Shown: piece by piece, positions 7,393 to 16,617 of the stretch
Layout: every line of letters begins with the position of its first letter
Position numbering within the stretch: the first letter of the stretch is position 1
From: a virus
DNA: 43,484 nt
Direction: 5' to 3' (one strand)
Virus record (IMG/VR): IMGVR_UViG_3300035390_000058
Coordinates: 1 to 43,484 of that record
Program-made: the position numbers and the translations under genes
Notes under the pieces: model-generated
Seen by the model: only the letters and a program-made list of their open reading frames with translations
The model's database searches: none
What the model was told of the DNA's origin: nothing

Positions 7393-8243
7393 TAATAAGT
7401 ACCACCATCAATAATTGACGATGGTTGTAATACTTTACTTGTATCAATACCAAGTTTATATATAATTTTAGTTGGAGTGTATCCCGTATCTACTATCGGA
7501 TAATAAATTAGACCATCTACTATAACTGAATTAGCATAATCCGTATCAGAAACTGCTAAAGATATCCCATCGGTTTCAATTATTTCTGACATTTTTACAT
7601 TGTCAAGAATGGTTCTTTGTTCTGTGTCTAAATGGATATTTGATGCAACATGGGTATTATATGTAGTAGATGCTACACCACCTAAACCTGCTAACGAAAT
7701 CGTAACAACTCCAGTAGATCCGTTGACGCTTGTTACTGCATCTGTTGGTGTTAAGAGTTCTTGCCAATTTGCAAGAGTTGAGTATGGTGATGCCTTAAGA
7801 ATAAATGACTTATTTAAATCCGTTCTAACTGCAACGTCACCCTCTTGTGCGTTTGATAAAGCAAGCATAGCGGTTTGACTTGATACAACATACGTATTTG
7901 TCATTGCTATCTTTGGTACTACACTATCTGCTAATTTTCCATTTGAATCAAGAATTGGTACATTACCATTTCCAGTTCCTGTATTTTTTGTTGATGAAGT
8001 ACCTAGATTAAGTGCAGTAATTTTTGAATCAATCTGATCATCTACTTTTTCAGTTCCTGGTATCTTTAGATAATCAGCTTCTGCAAGTGGAACTGATACA
8101 CTTGCCACTTTATCTGCTTTTGCTATATATAAATGTTCACCGGTAAAATCGACTTGTGGTTCTCCTGCTTTTACGGTACCTGTTGAACCAGTTAATGGTC
8201 CCGTTCCAGCTGTTGTTCTTCTTTTTATTTGAATTGTAGCCAT
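7392..8243 (-). CDS. Tail fibre / baseplate protein with Mtd-like N-terminus
   Basis: A 283-residue protein with a tail-attachment N-terminus (MATIQIKRRTTAGTG, then GEPQVDFTGEHLYIA). A middle region contains the phage fibre motif VNGSTGVVTISLAGLGG (about residues 182-198), common in tail fibres and upper baseplate proteins. The C-terminus is probably the receptor-binding tip. Likely trimeric and located at the tail end, next to the second fibre gene. Confidence 0.78.
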   Translation of the reverse strand: MATIQIKRRTTAGTGPLTGSTGTVKAGEPQVDFTGEHLYIAKADKVASVSVPLAEADYLKIPGTEKVDDQIDSKITALNLGTSSTKNTGTGNGNVPILDSNGKLADSVVPKIAMTNTYVVSSQTAMLALSNAQEGDVAVRTDLNKSFILKASPYSTLANWQELLTPTDAVTSVNGSTGVVTISLAGLGGVASTTYNTHVASNIHLDTEQRTILDNVKMSEIIETDGISLAVSDTDYANSVIVDGLIYYPIVDTGYTPTKIIYKLGIDTSKVLQPSSIIDGGTY

Positions 8244-8254
8244 TTAAATTCCTC

Positions 8255-9028
8255 CTATTTTTTCATAAACACACTTGTAATATTGTGTGTCGTATTTCCA
8301 GTTGTTAATGTGACGATTCCATTTTCGTATACAACACTTAATGAATAGTCACTTGATGCGTACCTGTATGATATTGATGTGTTTGATCCAACAAACAAGA
8401 ACATCGCTTCTCCAGGAAACGTTACTACTGTATGATTGTTTATTGTAACGTAAAGAATTGAATCTCTTAATTCTACAGAACTCGTTCCAGAAAAACGATA
8501 TGTCCCTGCAGTTACCAAAGTGAGTGATTTTCTCATTGGTAAATAGTGATTCAATATTTCATCATCCAAATTATCGACTCGAGCTTTATCGTTACTGATA
8601 AGTTTTCTTGAGTAACTCGTTGACGTTACTGATGTCGTTGTTTTTGTATAAGCACATAAAGCTAATTCATATAGTCCATCAGTTGTCAAAAGATTTGTAA
8701 CTGTTAATGATGGATAACTACCTGTTTGTTCTTTCAAATATAAACTAACTGAGTTATTTGAGGTGTTAACGCCTAAAACAACATATCCATATTTGCTTGA
8801 GTCAGGTGTCACACCTATTATTGTCTGATTTTCTATATAAATTATTCGTCCATAAACTGAAACGTACCCATCACTAAATGTAATGGTATTATTAGCCAGT
8901 GTATAACCACACTCGTTTTTTAATCCTTTGAGTATTCCTACATCATTTGAAAATAGAAAATGGTATAAGTCTGAATCTATTTTTGATGTAACATTCCCAC
9001 CTTCAAATGTAATTTTTTGTAAACCCAT
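8255..9028 (-). CDS. Tail tip / baseplate structural protein
   Basis: A 257-residue beta-rich protein. The N-terminal part (residues 1-60) reads like a baseplate protein with a short domain that presents a fibre, and the C-terminal part is a Ser/Thr-rich beta-structure like a carbohydrate-binding tip. It lies between the tail-associated protein and the fibre genes, and its start overlaps the stop of the upstream gene (ATGA). The role is inferred from position and composition. Confidence 0.65.
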   Translation of the reverse strand: MGLQKITFEGGNVTSKIDSDLYHFLFSNDVGILKGLKNECGYTLANNTITFSDGYVSVYGRIIYIENQTIIGVTPDSSKYGYVVLGVNTSNNSVSLYLKEQTGSYPSLTVTNLLTTDGLYELALCAYTKTTTSVTSTSYSRKLISNDKARVDNLDDEILNHYLPMRKSLTLVTAGTYRFSGTSSVELRDSILYVTINNHTVVTFPGEAMFLFVGSNTSISYRYASSDYSLSVVYENGIVTLTTGNTTHNITSVFMKK

Positions 9029-10146
9029 CAGAACTCACCTCCATCGATGTCTGTATTGGTTATTGTTATATTGCTTGTTGAACCACTACTTGTATTTTTA
9101 CTGAGTAGTTGTATTTTTTCTGTAAGTTTAACTCGATATTCTCCTAATGTAATCAATGCATAGTTTAAAGAATCTTTGAACGTGATTCCTGTTATCACCG
9201 ATTCATATGTTTTCCCTTTATGAATAAATGAAACATAATCACCAAGATATATGTTCTCGAAAGGAATGAATATCTTGTTTTTCATGTCAATCATAAATGT
9301 AATATTGTGATCTAATTTGGAAGTTACCATTTCACTTCTTGCTTTGGTTTCTAGTGTTTCATAATCATTATCGGTATAAATATAACTTTTGGCCATGACA
9401 CTTGTGTATCTATCTTCTGATGAGCCATCTTCTGTGATTTCTCCAGTTGAAAGTAAATAGTATGTCTTAACTGTTTGATAGATTTGATTATCACTTCTTG
9501 GATAATACACTACCTTATTGACAAGTTGACTTGTTGAATCATTAGTTTCTATGTTCAAGATTGATGAAAAATCACTTTTAATCATCATACCTTGATTTAC
9601 ACTAACAATTCTAAAGATAATACCTGTAATGCGTCCTCGAAGATATGTTACATCTGTGCTAAAACTGATTCCATATCCTTTAGATACAAGTTCAAATATT
9701 TTTGACATATTAATGATGTTATCTGATTCAAAACTAAGACTTCCAGATACACTTGTTTCTTTGCTTATTGTCAAATAAGATAGATTCTGTTTTTGATCTG
9801 AATTGTTCTTGAAATAGTCTGTTATAATCTGATACAAGTAATCTGCTAAATCACCTGTAAAACTTGTAGCGGGTATGTCCAAATTAAAAATCTCCCTAAA
9901 ATCGAGAGACTTTATGTTGGTTGTGTAATCGTCATTTAGTTCGATACTTTCCAAAACACCAATATACGAATATACATCATTCTTTAAGATAACGATATCT
10001 CCGATAATGCAGTTAATGTTTGTCTTATTTACTTTGAAAGTTGATCTCTTAATAAGTACCATATCTAGTGCGAGTTCAAATTGGTTACTGATATATGCAT
10101 TATCTTTGTACTGCAGAGTGCTACGATCTAAGAATAGTAGTTTCAT
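9028..10146 (-). CDS. Tail-associated (Tal-like) baseplate hub protein
   Basis: A 372-residue protein directly downstream of the Dit gene, the standard place for the tail tip hub (Tal/gp27-like, related to the ReqiPepy6 Gp37-like family). The sequence shows repeated beta-strand blocks and an 'IPFENIYLGDYVSFIHKGKTYESVITG' type hub domain split over about residues 291-317. Unlike many Gram-positive Tal proteins it carries no C-terminal endopeptidase or lysozyme domain, which agrees with the lack of wall hydrolases elsewhere. Its stop is TGA and overlaps the next start. Confidence 0.75.
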   Translation of the reverse strand: MKLLFLDRSTLQYKDNAYISNQFELALDMVLIKRSTFKVNKTNINCIIGDIVILKNDVYSYIGVLESIELNDDYTTNIKSLDFREIFNLDIPATSFTGDLADYLYQIITDYFKNNSDQKQNLSYLTISKETSVSGSLSFESDNIINMSKIFELVSKGYGISFSTDVTYLRGRITGIIFRIVSVNQGMMIKSDFSSILNIETNDSTSQLVNKVVYYPRSDNQIYQTVKTYYLLSTGEITEDGSSEDRYTSVMAKSYIYTDNDYETLETKARSEMVTSKLDHNITFMIDMKNKIFIPFENIYLGDYVSFIHKGKTYESVITGITFKDSLNYALITLGEYRVKLTEKIQLLSKNTSSGSTSNITITNTDIDGGEF

Positions 10147-10149
10147 CTC

Positions 10150-10980
10150 TTATATTCCTAGATAGCCTTCTAAAACAGTTACTCGACAAATAGATTCGGT
10201 AGCCACTCCAGGTTTGAACTCAATCTCATAGTCACCATGATCCAGGAATATGAAATTGTCTTCTTCAAAATCCTGAATGCCATAAATATCAGTTACAGCA
10301 CCAGCTTCATTCATTGTCATTTCTTGCTTACTAGGAATAGAGTTTATAGTAATGGTTATATCTTCTGCAGTTAAATATAATCGTAATATGGATATCACTT
10401 CTCCATTCTTCTTAATTAGCACTTCAGGATCAACAACACTTCCAATCATTTCAATGACAATTGGTGCATCATTTAAGCCTTCATTTCTTAAGTATATTTT
10501 CCCTTCATAGGAACCTGAATAATAGTAAGGATAAATATATGGGTAAACTTTCCCGCTAGATGAACCGTTAGCAACTATTTCATATGACTTCTCTTTTAGC
10601 CACAATGATAACTTCTTAAACACGATGTTACTTTGAATGGTACTTGACACAAGTTCTGCTTTGGATAAACTAGCGACATCTACATAACAATAAGCTTTAA
10701 ATGCATCATTTTGGTAATATAACTTATACTCTTTATTGCTTTTACTAATAAAATCTACAAAATCTTTATAGCCTTGATATCCTCTTAGAAATACTATTGT
10801 TTCAGTAATATCTGATAGAGGAATGTTATATTCTGAACGAGCATAAAAATGGTTATATTCTAAATACTTCAAGTCTAGCGAAAAACCAAGACCACTCACT
10901 TGTGAGATTATAGTCTGGTTCTTATGATTGAAGTAATAGATATCCCCATATTCGTTTTCTATATAGAATTGTCTTATCAT
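10150..10980 (-). CDS. Distal tail protein (Dit)
   Basis: A 276-residue protein with the two-part layout of Dit: an N-terminal beta-barrel belt domain (about 1-130, with the YFNHKNQTIISQVSGLGF stretch) and a C-terminal galectin-like beta domain (about 150-276). Dit forms a hexameric ring linking the tail tube to the tip. It lies immediately after the tape measure gene and overlaps its stop by four bases, the normal siphovirus order. Confidence 0.85.
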   Translation of the reverse strand: MIRQFYIENEYGDIYYFNHKNQTIISQVSGLGFSLDLKYLEYNHFYARSEYNIPLSDITETIVFLRGYQGYKDFVDFISKSNKEYKLYYQNDAFKAYCYVDVASLSKAELVSSTIQSNIVFKKLSLWLKEKSYEIVANGSSSGKVYPYIYPYYYSGSYEGKIYLRNEGLNDAPIVIEMIGSVVDPEVLIKKNGEVISILRLYLTAEDITITINSIPSKQEMTMNEAGAVTDIYGIQDFEEDNFIFLDHGDYEIEFKPGVATESICRVTVLEGYLGI

Positions 10981-12986
10981 ATCACGCTACCTCCTAATGC
11001 CTTATTAATAGAATCTACATCAAAAGTTGGCGATGTTGTATTTATAGTAATATTATTCGTGCTACTGCTAGATGAACTTGAATTTGAATTGTTCACAGTG
11101 CTTGATCCTTTTAGATTAAATGTGTCCGAAAAGAAATCACCAATACCACCAAAGAATCCACTCACCTTATCTGCAGCATTTGACGCAAAATCACTAATGC
11201 CATCAGTTACTTTATTAGCTATATTAGATATACCTTCAGTCACCCCTGAGAATGTTTCTTTGATTTTTCCACCAAAGTCACCAATTTTAGATGGCAAATC
11301 ACCAATCCATTCAAATATTTTTTGAATGAACTCTACGATTTTCTGTACAACATTGAGAACAGGTTCAAGTACTGTTTTTAGAACATTGATTGCAGGAACT
11401 AAAATAGCATTTAATACTTCTCCAACTATTGTGATAAGTGGTGCAAGTAACCCTAAAATCTCAGCAAACATCTGGATTTGAGTAATAAGTGGCATCAAGA
11501 TAACATCTAGAATCGGGACCAGTAAATCTACTAACATAACAACTAAATCAATGATCACATCCAGGATTGGTTGTAATGCTGTCATCAAGCTATCAACGAT
11601 TGCAAGAATTGGAGGAAGCAACTGCATGAACGTTTCCATAAGTCTTCCTAGTAATGCTTTGAACTCTTCGCTTTGAAACAGTGCCATCGCTAATATTGCA
11701 ATGAGAGCACCGATACCTAGTGTTGCAGCATTGATTCCAACACCAGCAAACATTCCTGATGTTCCTACTGCTTTTAGTCCCATAGAAGCGATATTTAATA
11801 GTGGTCCAACTTTTCCAACCACAGCTAATACTGGTCCAACAGCAGCTACTAATCCTGTTAGTGTTGCAATAATTTTTTTGGTTCCTGAATCCATATTATT
11901 CCATTTTTCTATCCAGTTTTTAAGTGTAGGAATAACATTGTCTCTTACTTTAATAATAAGCTCTTGAATAACAGGTAAAAGTGTACTTGCTAAATCAATA
12001 CCTAAACTTGACACTGCTTGTTTAGTACGATCAAGTGCATCTGTGAATTCACCTGCTTGTGCTGCTTGCTCATTAGTGACAACTCCAAGCTCTTGAGCTT
12101 CATCTCTTAAATCACTAATCACACTAGCTTCTTGAGTTAACACAGGAATAATATCTGCAGCGACTCTTTCACTTAACAAATCATTTGCTACACCAACTCT
12201 AACAGCTTCATCTTCTACTTCACTTAAAGCATCTCTAATCAAAGCAAACGCTTGATCAGCATTTTTACCTTTTAAATCGTCAATTGACAAACCAATCAAA
12301 GCTAAACTATCAGCATATTTGTCACCGTTACCTGTAGCAATGTCTCCAAGAATACCATTCACTTTCATGAATGCTCGTTCCATTCTTTCTGTGGATACAC
12401 CAAGTATAGTTGCAGTATGATTCCATTCTTGCATTGCTTCCGCTGACAATCCTAATTTTTCAGCTGTATCTCCAATTTCATCCGCTGTATAAGCTGATTT
12501 TATTGAAAATGCTGTTAAAGCAGAAACGGCACCCAAAATAGGCACCGTTACACTTTTTGTTAATGTTGATCCAAGTTTACCTATTTTCGCAAAATTGGCA
12601 TTACTTAGTTGTTTGATTTTAACTTGTGTTTTGTCTAATTGTCCATTCATCTTAGCTAATTCAGCTTCAGTATATTGGACATTACGTTTGAGCTTATTAA
12701 ACTCCTCTTTACTCATATCCCCAACTTGAACAGCTTTTTTTGCATGCTCAAGTTCTTGGTTTTGTGTTTCGAGCTTTTTCTTTGTTTGTACTAAGATATC
12801 GTTGAGTTTTGATTGCTTTTGTTTCCATAAATCTACATTAGTACTATCATATCGAAGGTTCGTATTAATCGCTCTTAAGTCTTTATTTTGTTCTTTTAAT
12901 TCTTTTTTAACTCCATTAAGTTCATTTTCTAAATCCTTACCATCAAGAGTTAGTTTGATGTTTAGTCCTTTGATTGTTTCTGCCAT
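10977..12986 (-). CDS. Tape measure protein
   Basis: A 669-residue protein with the classic build: an N-terminal coiled coil (about 20-135), a hydrophobic Gly/Ala-rich region (about 145-170 and 365-440), long helical blocks of near-repeating hydrophobic segments (about 440-570) and a Ser/Asn-rich linker before the C-terminus (about 630-650). It fixes tail length and threads the DNA into the cell. It carries no lysozyme or peptidase domain, whereas many Gram-positive tape measures do. The length predicts a tail of about 100 nm by the usual 0.15 nm per residue rule. Confidence 0.92.
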   Translation of the reverse strand: MAETIKGLNIKLTLDGKDLENELNGVKKELKEQNKDLRAINTNLRYDSTNVDLWKQKQSKLNDILVQTKKKLETQNQELEHAKKAVQVGDMSKEEFNKLKRNVQYTEAELAKMNGQLDKTQVKIKQLSNANFAKIGKLGSTLTKSVTVPILGAVSALTAFSIKSAYTADEIGDTAEKLGLSAEAMQEWNHTATILGVSTERMERAFMKVNGILGDIATGNGDKYADSLALIGLSIDDLKGKNADQAFALIRDALSEVEDEAVRVGVANDLLSERVAADIIPVLTQEASVISDLRDEAQELGVVTNEQAAQAGEFTDALDRTKQAVSSLGIDLASTLLPVIQELIIKVRDNVIPTLKNWIEKWNNMDSGTKKIIATLTGLVAAVGPVLAVVGKVGPLLNIASMGLKAVGTSGMFAGVGINAATLGIGALIAILAMALFQSEEFKALLGRLMETFMQLLPPILAIVDSLMTALQPILDVIIDLVVMLVDLLVPILDVILMPLITQIQMFAEILGLLAPLITIVGEVLNAILVPAINVLKTVLEPVLNVVQKIVEFIQKIFEWIGDLPSKIGDFGGKIKETFSGVTEGISNIANKVTDGISDFASNAADKVSGFFGGIGDFFSDTFNLKGSSTVNNSNSSSSSSSTNNITINTTSPTFDVDSINKALGGSVI

Positions 12987-12999
12987 TAATGTTCACCTC

Positions 13000-13230
13000 C
13001 TATAGTAGGAATTTATCAATATCACTTTGCGATGCTCTCTTTGATGATTGCTTCCCATTTATAACATTCATTTCCAGCTCCACTATCTCAAAATAGGTAT
13101 CTAAATCAAAAGCCTTTGTATCTTCAATCGAAATACCTAAGTGAGCAAGATTGAAAATGATATTTGCTGTTATGTTTACATCTTCATTTCTTTGTGGCTG
13201 GGTTGGGACTTGGGCCGTTTTGAAACGTTC
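13000..13230 (-). CDS. Frameshift-encoded C-terminal part of the tail assembly chaperone (gpGT type)
   Basis: After the stop of the 117-residue chaperone at 13184, an open frame continues in the +1 (or -2) register to the TAG at 13000-13002, just before the tape measure gene's ribosome site. It has no good start of its own, is preceded in frame by a stop near 13231, and its product (NEDVNITANIIFNLAHLGIS...) looks coding. The best slip site is a CCC followed by A at 13205-13207 (minus strand CCC AAC), where a proline tRNA could re-pair on CCA. The fusion would be about 178 residues. Confidence 0.75.
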   Translation of the reverse strand, partial: ERFKTAQVPTQPQRNEDVNITANIIFNLAHLGISIEDTKAFDLDTYFEIVELEMNVINGKQSSKRASQSDIDKFLL

Positions 13231-13537
13231 CTAGCATCTCACCTATCGTATTCGTTAGATTTTCAAGTTCAGTCTGATTGCTCAAAACTGAAAAATCCAA
13301 TGACATCAGAAAGTCATTATAGGATTGTTTACTGAATGGTCGATGCAATACATAAATAATTCTGAAGATGGTATCAATCACAGTTGATATATCATCTTCT
13401 TTTTTGATGTTTGATTTTTCTAGTTTCTTGATATCACTAAATAATTCTGTTGAGAATACGCTACGATAATCAATGATAGTAAATAGTGATGAATGAAGTC
13501 GATAATCTTTCTCACCCAGTTTTAATGTTTTTTCCAT
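13184..13537 (-). CDS. Tail assembly chaperone (gpG-like)
   Basis: A 117-residue, mostly helical protein between the major tail protein and the tape measure, the invariant place for the tail chaperone. It ends with the low-complexity stretch NGPSPNPATKK before a TGA. The mRNA reading this end contains the proposed slip codon, so a minority of ribosomes would make a longer product with the domain encoded at 13000-13203. The chaperone coats the tape measure during tail assembly. It has a GGAG-type site before the start. Confidence 0.82.
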   Translation of the reverse strand: MEKTLKLGEKDYRLHSSLFTIIDYRSVFSTELFSDIKKLEKSNIKKEDDISTVIDTIFRIIYVLHRPFSKQSYNDFLMSLDFSVLSNQTELENLTNTIGEMLGTFQNGPSPNPATKK

Positions 13538-13551
13538 AGTAGATTATCTCC

Positions 13552-14118
13552 TTATACAAATGTAGGTAATGTAGGTGTTGTTGTTAGGAAAGCTGTATAG
13601 TTCGTATCTCCCACACCTGCAATTACTCTTAAGATTAAATTGTCTCCAGATTCGATTGGTCTTGCTGTGATGTTTAACGTAATTGAGTTCGCTTCAATTG
13701 AATCGGCTTTTGATTTACTAGCATCTCCCGAAGGTGTAGCGGTACATAAGAAATACCAAATACGTCTTGCTTTGATATCACCTTGAATTTCATATCCCAA
13801 TGCAAAGGTCTTTGTTTCTCCATTTAATACTTCTACAAGATTTCCATTTGTATCTTCTAATACACCAAAGATGTCTTTTTTAAACACGTCATCAATCTCT
13901 GTAAACTTAAGTGTTACATTAGAACCTGAATTAGATACCAATGTTGCTATTACTTTATCATCAGCATATACTTGTGTGCTTCCACCGATTGCTTCTGTTG
14001 TAATTTCTTGTGCTCCTTCTAAGCGTTTTGGTAATGCAAAAATCCAACTACCATCTTCAGCTTGTGTCGCTAGTGAATAGTGTACGTTTGTTAAACCAAA
14101 TGTGACTTTATTACTCAT
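13552..14118 (-). CDS. Major tail (tube) protein
   Basis: A 188-residue protein of the phi13-type major tail family: the start MSNKVTFGLTNVHYSLAT, then LPKRLEGAQEITTEAIGG, is the usual opening of the tube subunit. The core is a beta-sandwich, and a short Thr/Pro-rich end replaces the Ig-like domain found in some phages. It polymerises as hexameric rings around the tape measure. It sits between the tail completion gene and the tail chaperone, as expected. Confidence 0.9.
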   Translation of the reverse strand: MSNKVTFGLTNVHYSLATQAEDGSWIFALPKRLEGAQEITTEAIGGSTQVYADDKVIATLVSNSGSNVTLKFTEIDDVFKKDIFGVLEDTNGNLVEVLNGETKTFALGYEIQGDIKARRIWYFLCTATPSGDASKSKADSIEANSITLNITARPIESGDNLILRVIAGVGDTNYTAFLTTTPTLPTFV

Positions 14119-14454
14119 TTAAAATACCTCCTGTTTAATTTCATATACTCTGTTAACTGAACCATCTTCATTGACAAATTCAGATAATAATTCAAATTCA
14201 TATTCCTTAAAATACAAGGATGCTTCTAGTTGCTCTTCTAATCCCAGATTCTTCTTTTCAGTTATTAAACTAACTTGGAATGTTGCTACTTTCGCTACAG
14301 ATTTATCATCTGCATAAACTATAGATCGATTACTTAGTTCTTGATAGATGATATAATTTGGATTACTTTCTAATCCTTCTCTTGTTCCATAGGATACCTT
14401 ACCAGGTAAAACGGAATTCAAAGTATCAAATAAAGCTTCTAGTTTTTCCTGCAT
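14119..14454 (-). CDS. Tail completion / terminator-like protein
   Basis: A 111-residue protein beginning MQEKLEALFDTLNSVLPGKVSYG and containing IIYQEL, the pattern of the gp17/tail terminator family in siphophages. It lies just upstream of the major tail protein gene, and its start overlaps the stop of the HK97 gp10-like gene. It would cap the tail tube and join it to the head connector. Identification is by position and short motif. Confidence 0.72.
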   Translation of the reverse strand: MQEKLEALFDTLNSVLPGKVSYGTREGLESNPNYIIYQELSNRSIVYADDKSVAKVATFQVSLITEKKNLGLEEQLEASLYFKEYEFELLSEFVNEDGSVNRVYEIKQEVF

Positions 14455-14846
14455 TAGTAATCACCTTTTTCGATAATTGATATAATATCTTGTAACATTT
14501 TAGGTGTCAGTATATCGTATGCTGGACGCATAAATGGTCGTGGTCCAACGTATTTCCCACTACGATGTGTAAAACCAAACTCAAGTAGATGTGTTAGTTT
14601 CCCTTTTTCATTTGAGAAGATAACTATTGTCTTGTTGATTCCACTACCTTGAGGTTCTGCTATAAATGATTCTGCAAATGGTTTTGAACCACCACTTCTA
14701 GGTGCATGGGTTCTGATATATTTCACAATTTCCAGTCCTGTTTCATCCAGTCGCTTTTCTAATTTTATCGTTATCTCTTGTGCATAATCTTCTATCATAT
14801 TAAAAATAGCAACACCTAGTTCATCAAGCGAAATCAACGATATCAC
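14454..14846 (-). CDS. HK97 gp10-like neck / tail connector protein
   Basis: A 130-residue protein with the HK97 gp10 hallmarks: a basic helical N-terminus, then APRSGGSKPFAESF (about residues 49-62), and the C-terminal HRSGKYVGPRPFMRPAYD block (about 93-110), almost diagnostic of this family. It acts at the head-tail joint or as a tail-end connector. It overlaps the head closure gene upstream by 23 bases. Confidence 0.88.
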   Translation of the reverse strand: MISLISLDELGVAIFNMIEDYAQEITIKLEKRLDETGLEIVKYIRTHAPRSGGSKPFAESFIAEPQGSGINKTIVIFSNEKGKLTHLLEFGFTHRSGKYVGPRPFMRPAYDILTPKMLQDIISIIEKGDY

Positions 14847-15159
14847 TCTTTCTGACTTTTGTTTTACTCAAGTAAAGTTCAATGAACTGTCCAATCTGAT
14901 ACGTTCGTTCAATCTTATAGATGTCTCCTGCAATGTCAGCATATTTACTTCCATCATATAGGAAACTTTGCATCTTTAATGCGATGTCAATCCTTATGTC
15001 TGATCGTTTACTTTCATAGTATTCATTTGATGTAATACTAAAGTTTATGCCTATTACTTCTTTTGAACTTTGAAGTTGATAAATTGATGTTCCAATAGAA
15101 TTTTGAACCAAATCCATAGTCAGCAATTTTATGGATATATTTGGTGAATTAGGATACAT
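14824..15159 (-). CDS. Head closure / head-tail adaptor protein
   Basis: A 111-residue protein with a small beta-barrel pattern and the segment YADIAGDIYKIERTYQIG (about residues 71-88), typical of head-tail adaptor (SPP1 gp16/HK97 gp7-like) proteins. It lies between the gp6-like connector and the gp10-like protein, the fixed order in these phages. Both neighbouring genes overlap it by about 11-23 bases. Confidence 0.78.
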   Translation of the reverse strand: MYPNSPNISIKLLTMDLVQNSIGTSIYQLQSSKEVIGINFSITSNEYYESKRSDIRIDIALKMQSFLYDGSKYADIAGDIYKIERTYQIGQFIELYLSKTKVRKSDIVDFA

Positions 15160-15445
15160 TTTCAGATACTCCTTTAGTTAGTGCAATCTGTCCTACCAAC
15201 ATATCAAATGACTTTGGTAGTTCTTTTGCACTCCCATCATTCTTGAACCCAAAGAAGGTCTTAACATAAATAATTATCACTGTACTAACCATTGGATTTG
15301 ATTCATCATTTATATAAGAAGGATCAATCCCACAGCTAGTTAAGTATGCTTTGCAACTACTAATGTGAGTCGATAACTCATCATCCGCATATAATTCTGA
15401 TATAGGGATTAGTAACGCTTTTTTCACAATATCTAATATTGCCAT
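15149..15445 (-). CDS. Head-tail connector (gp6-like)
   Basis: A 98-residue helical protein: ILDIVKKALLI, a DDELSTHISSCKAYLTSCGID segment split by a turn (about 20-40), and a second helix pair. This is the pattern of gp6/gp15-type DNA packaging connectors, which bind under the portal. It is the first gene after the capsid gene, and its start lies 25 bases before the capsid stop on the transcript. Confidence 0.82.
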   Translation of the reverse strand: MAILDIVKKALLIPISELYADDELSTHISSCKAYLTSCGIDPSYINDESNPMVSTVIIIYVKTFFGFKNDGSAKELPKSFDMLVGQIALTKGVSENVS

Positions 15446-15470
15446 GTGATCAATCCTTTCTTAATTTACT

Positions 15471-16604
15471 CTAAGCTACTACTTTCTTTTTGATACGTAG
15501 GAATCCGTTATAACCGACTACATTACCACCAGTGAACACTGATGCTTTATAGCTGATGATTCCATCTTTGAATTTGTAATCTGTTGATTTACCGATTTCA
15601 ACTGGTGAGAACACTGGAACTTCATAGTTTTTAAGTGCACCATAAGCGATACCATATTCTCCAGCCAGTGTATTACTATCAGAAATAGCTTTACAGTTTG
15701 AGTTAATGATATAAGGAATACCATCGATTGTTTTGTTGACATAATCAATTGAGTGCACTTTTCTTCCTTCAGGTGTTTTAAGTCCTGCAAATGCACGTAA
15801 GTCATTCTTATTTAAGATAAGAACTGCTCCACCTTCAACTTCTTCATCTCCACCATAAGCAAAGACAATATCATCAAGTGAAGAATCTGTGATTGCTGCA
15901 ATTTCAAGTGGTGTAGTATCTGCTAAAGCTACTGCAGCATCACTAAAGATTCCAGTGAATGTATTAGTTGTTCCCGCACCACGCAAGATTTGCTCTGAGA
16001 TTTTCTTTTTCAATGAAATATTGATGTTACGTAATACTTCTGCTTGGTATGGAATAGATGGTAGTTTTTCAAGTTCCTCTGTGATTTCTGTATAAGCAGT
16101 AATCTTCACTTTGGAAATTGTCAAATAACCAAATGCAGGTTCTGTCTCACTGTAAGGTTGTCCCTCAAGTGTAGTACCTGCAATCCCATTACTCTTAATA
16201 AATGATTTCTTATATGTTTCTCCACCATTAAGATTAATTACATTTACTCGATCTACAAGTGTTGAGACTTGTCTAAATGGTAATGGATCTAATCCTGAAG
16301 CTGTATGTTCAGGTAGTAAAATCTCTTCACTTAACACTTGAATCACACGACTTTCACGTAAACTAGCACCACGTTGTTCTAACTTTTCTTTATCAATTTT
16401 ATTTCTGTTATCGATATTTATTGGTTTGATTTCTGTTTTACTAGCAATCGCCATTTTCTTATCAATAACACTTCTTTCTTCTTGAAGTTCAGTTGTTTCA
16501 GTTTCTAATGCTTCAAGTTTGGTAATATCTGTTTCCTTATCGACAAGACCTCTGATTTCAGTCAGTCTTGACTTTATTTCTTTTCGTCTCAATTCTAAAT
16601 TCAT
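15471..16604 (-). CDS. Major capsid protein (HK97 fold)
   Basis: A 377-residue protein. Residues 1-65 form a charged coiled coil, the delta (scaffold) domain removed by the protease, with a likely cut before about residue 80. The mature part shows the HK97-type pattern: PLPFRQVSTLVDRV, a region with GETYKKSF (E-loop, about 127-135), the long spine helix and the A-domain GGDEEVEGGAVLIL (about 248-261). It ends with FTGGNVVGYNGFLRIKKK. The gene follows the protease gene, as in HK97. Confidence 0.93.
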   Translation of the reverse strand: MNLELRRKEIKSRLTEIRGLVDKETDITKLEALETETTELQEERSVIDKKMAIASKTEIKPINIDNRNKIDKEKLEQRGASLRESRVIQVLSEEILLPEHTASGLDPLPFRQVSTLVDRVNVINLNGGETYKKSFIKSNGIAGTTLEGQPYSETEPAFGYLTISKVKITAYTEITEELEKLPSIPYQAEVLRNINISLKKKISEQILRGAGTTNTFTGIFSDAAVALADTTPLEIAAITDSSLDDIVFAYGGDEEVEGGAVLILNKNDLRAFAGLKTPEGRKVHSIDYVNKTIDGIPYIINSNCKAISDSNTLAGEYGIAYGALKNYEVPVFSPVEIGKSTDYKFKDGIISYKASVFTGGNVVGYNGFLRIKKKVVA

Positions 16605-16617
16605 AGTTTTTTCTCCT

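Noticed and set aside
6712-8243. Diversity-generating retroelement (Mtd-like fibres)
   Set aside because: The fibre N-termini resemble Mtd attachment domains, but no reverse transcriptase or template/variable repeat was found in the window.
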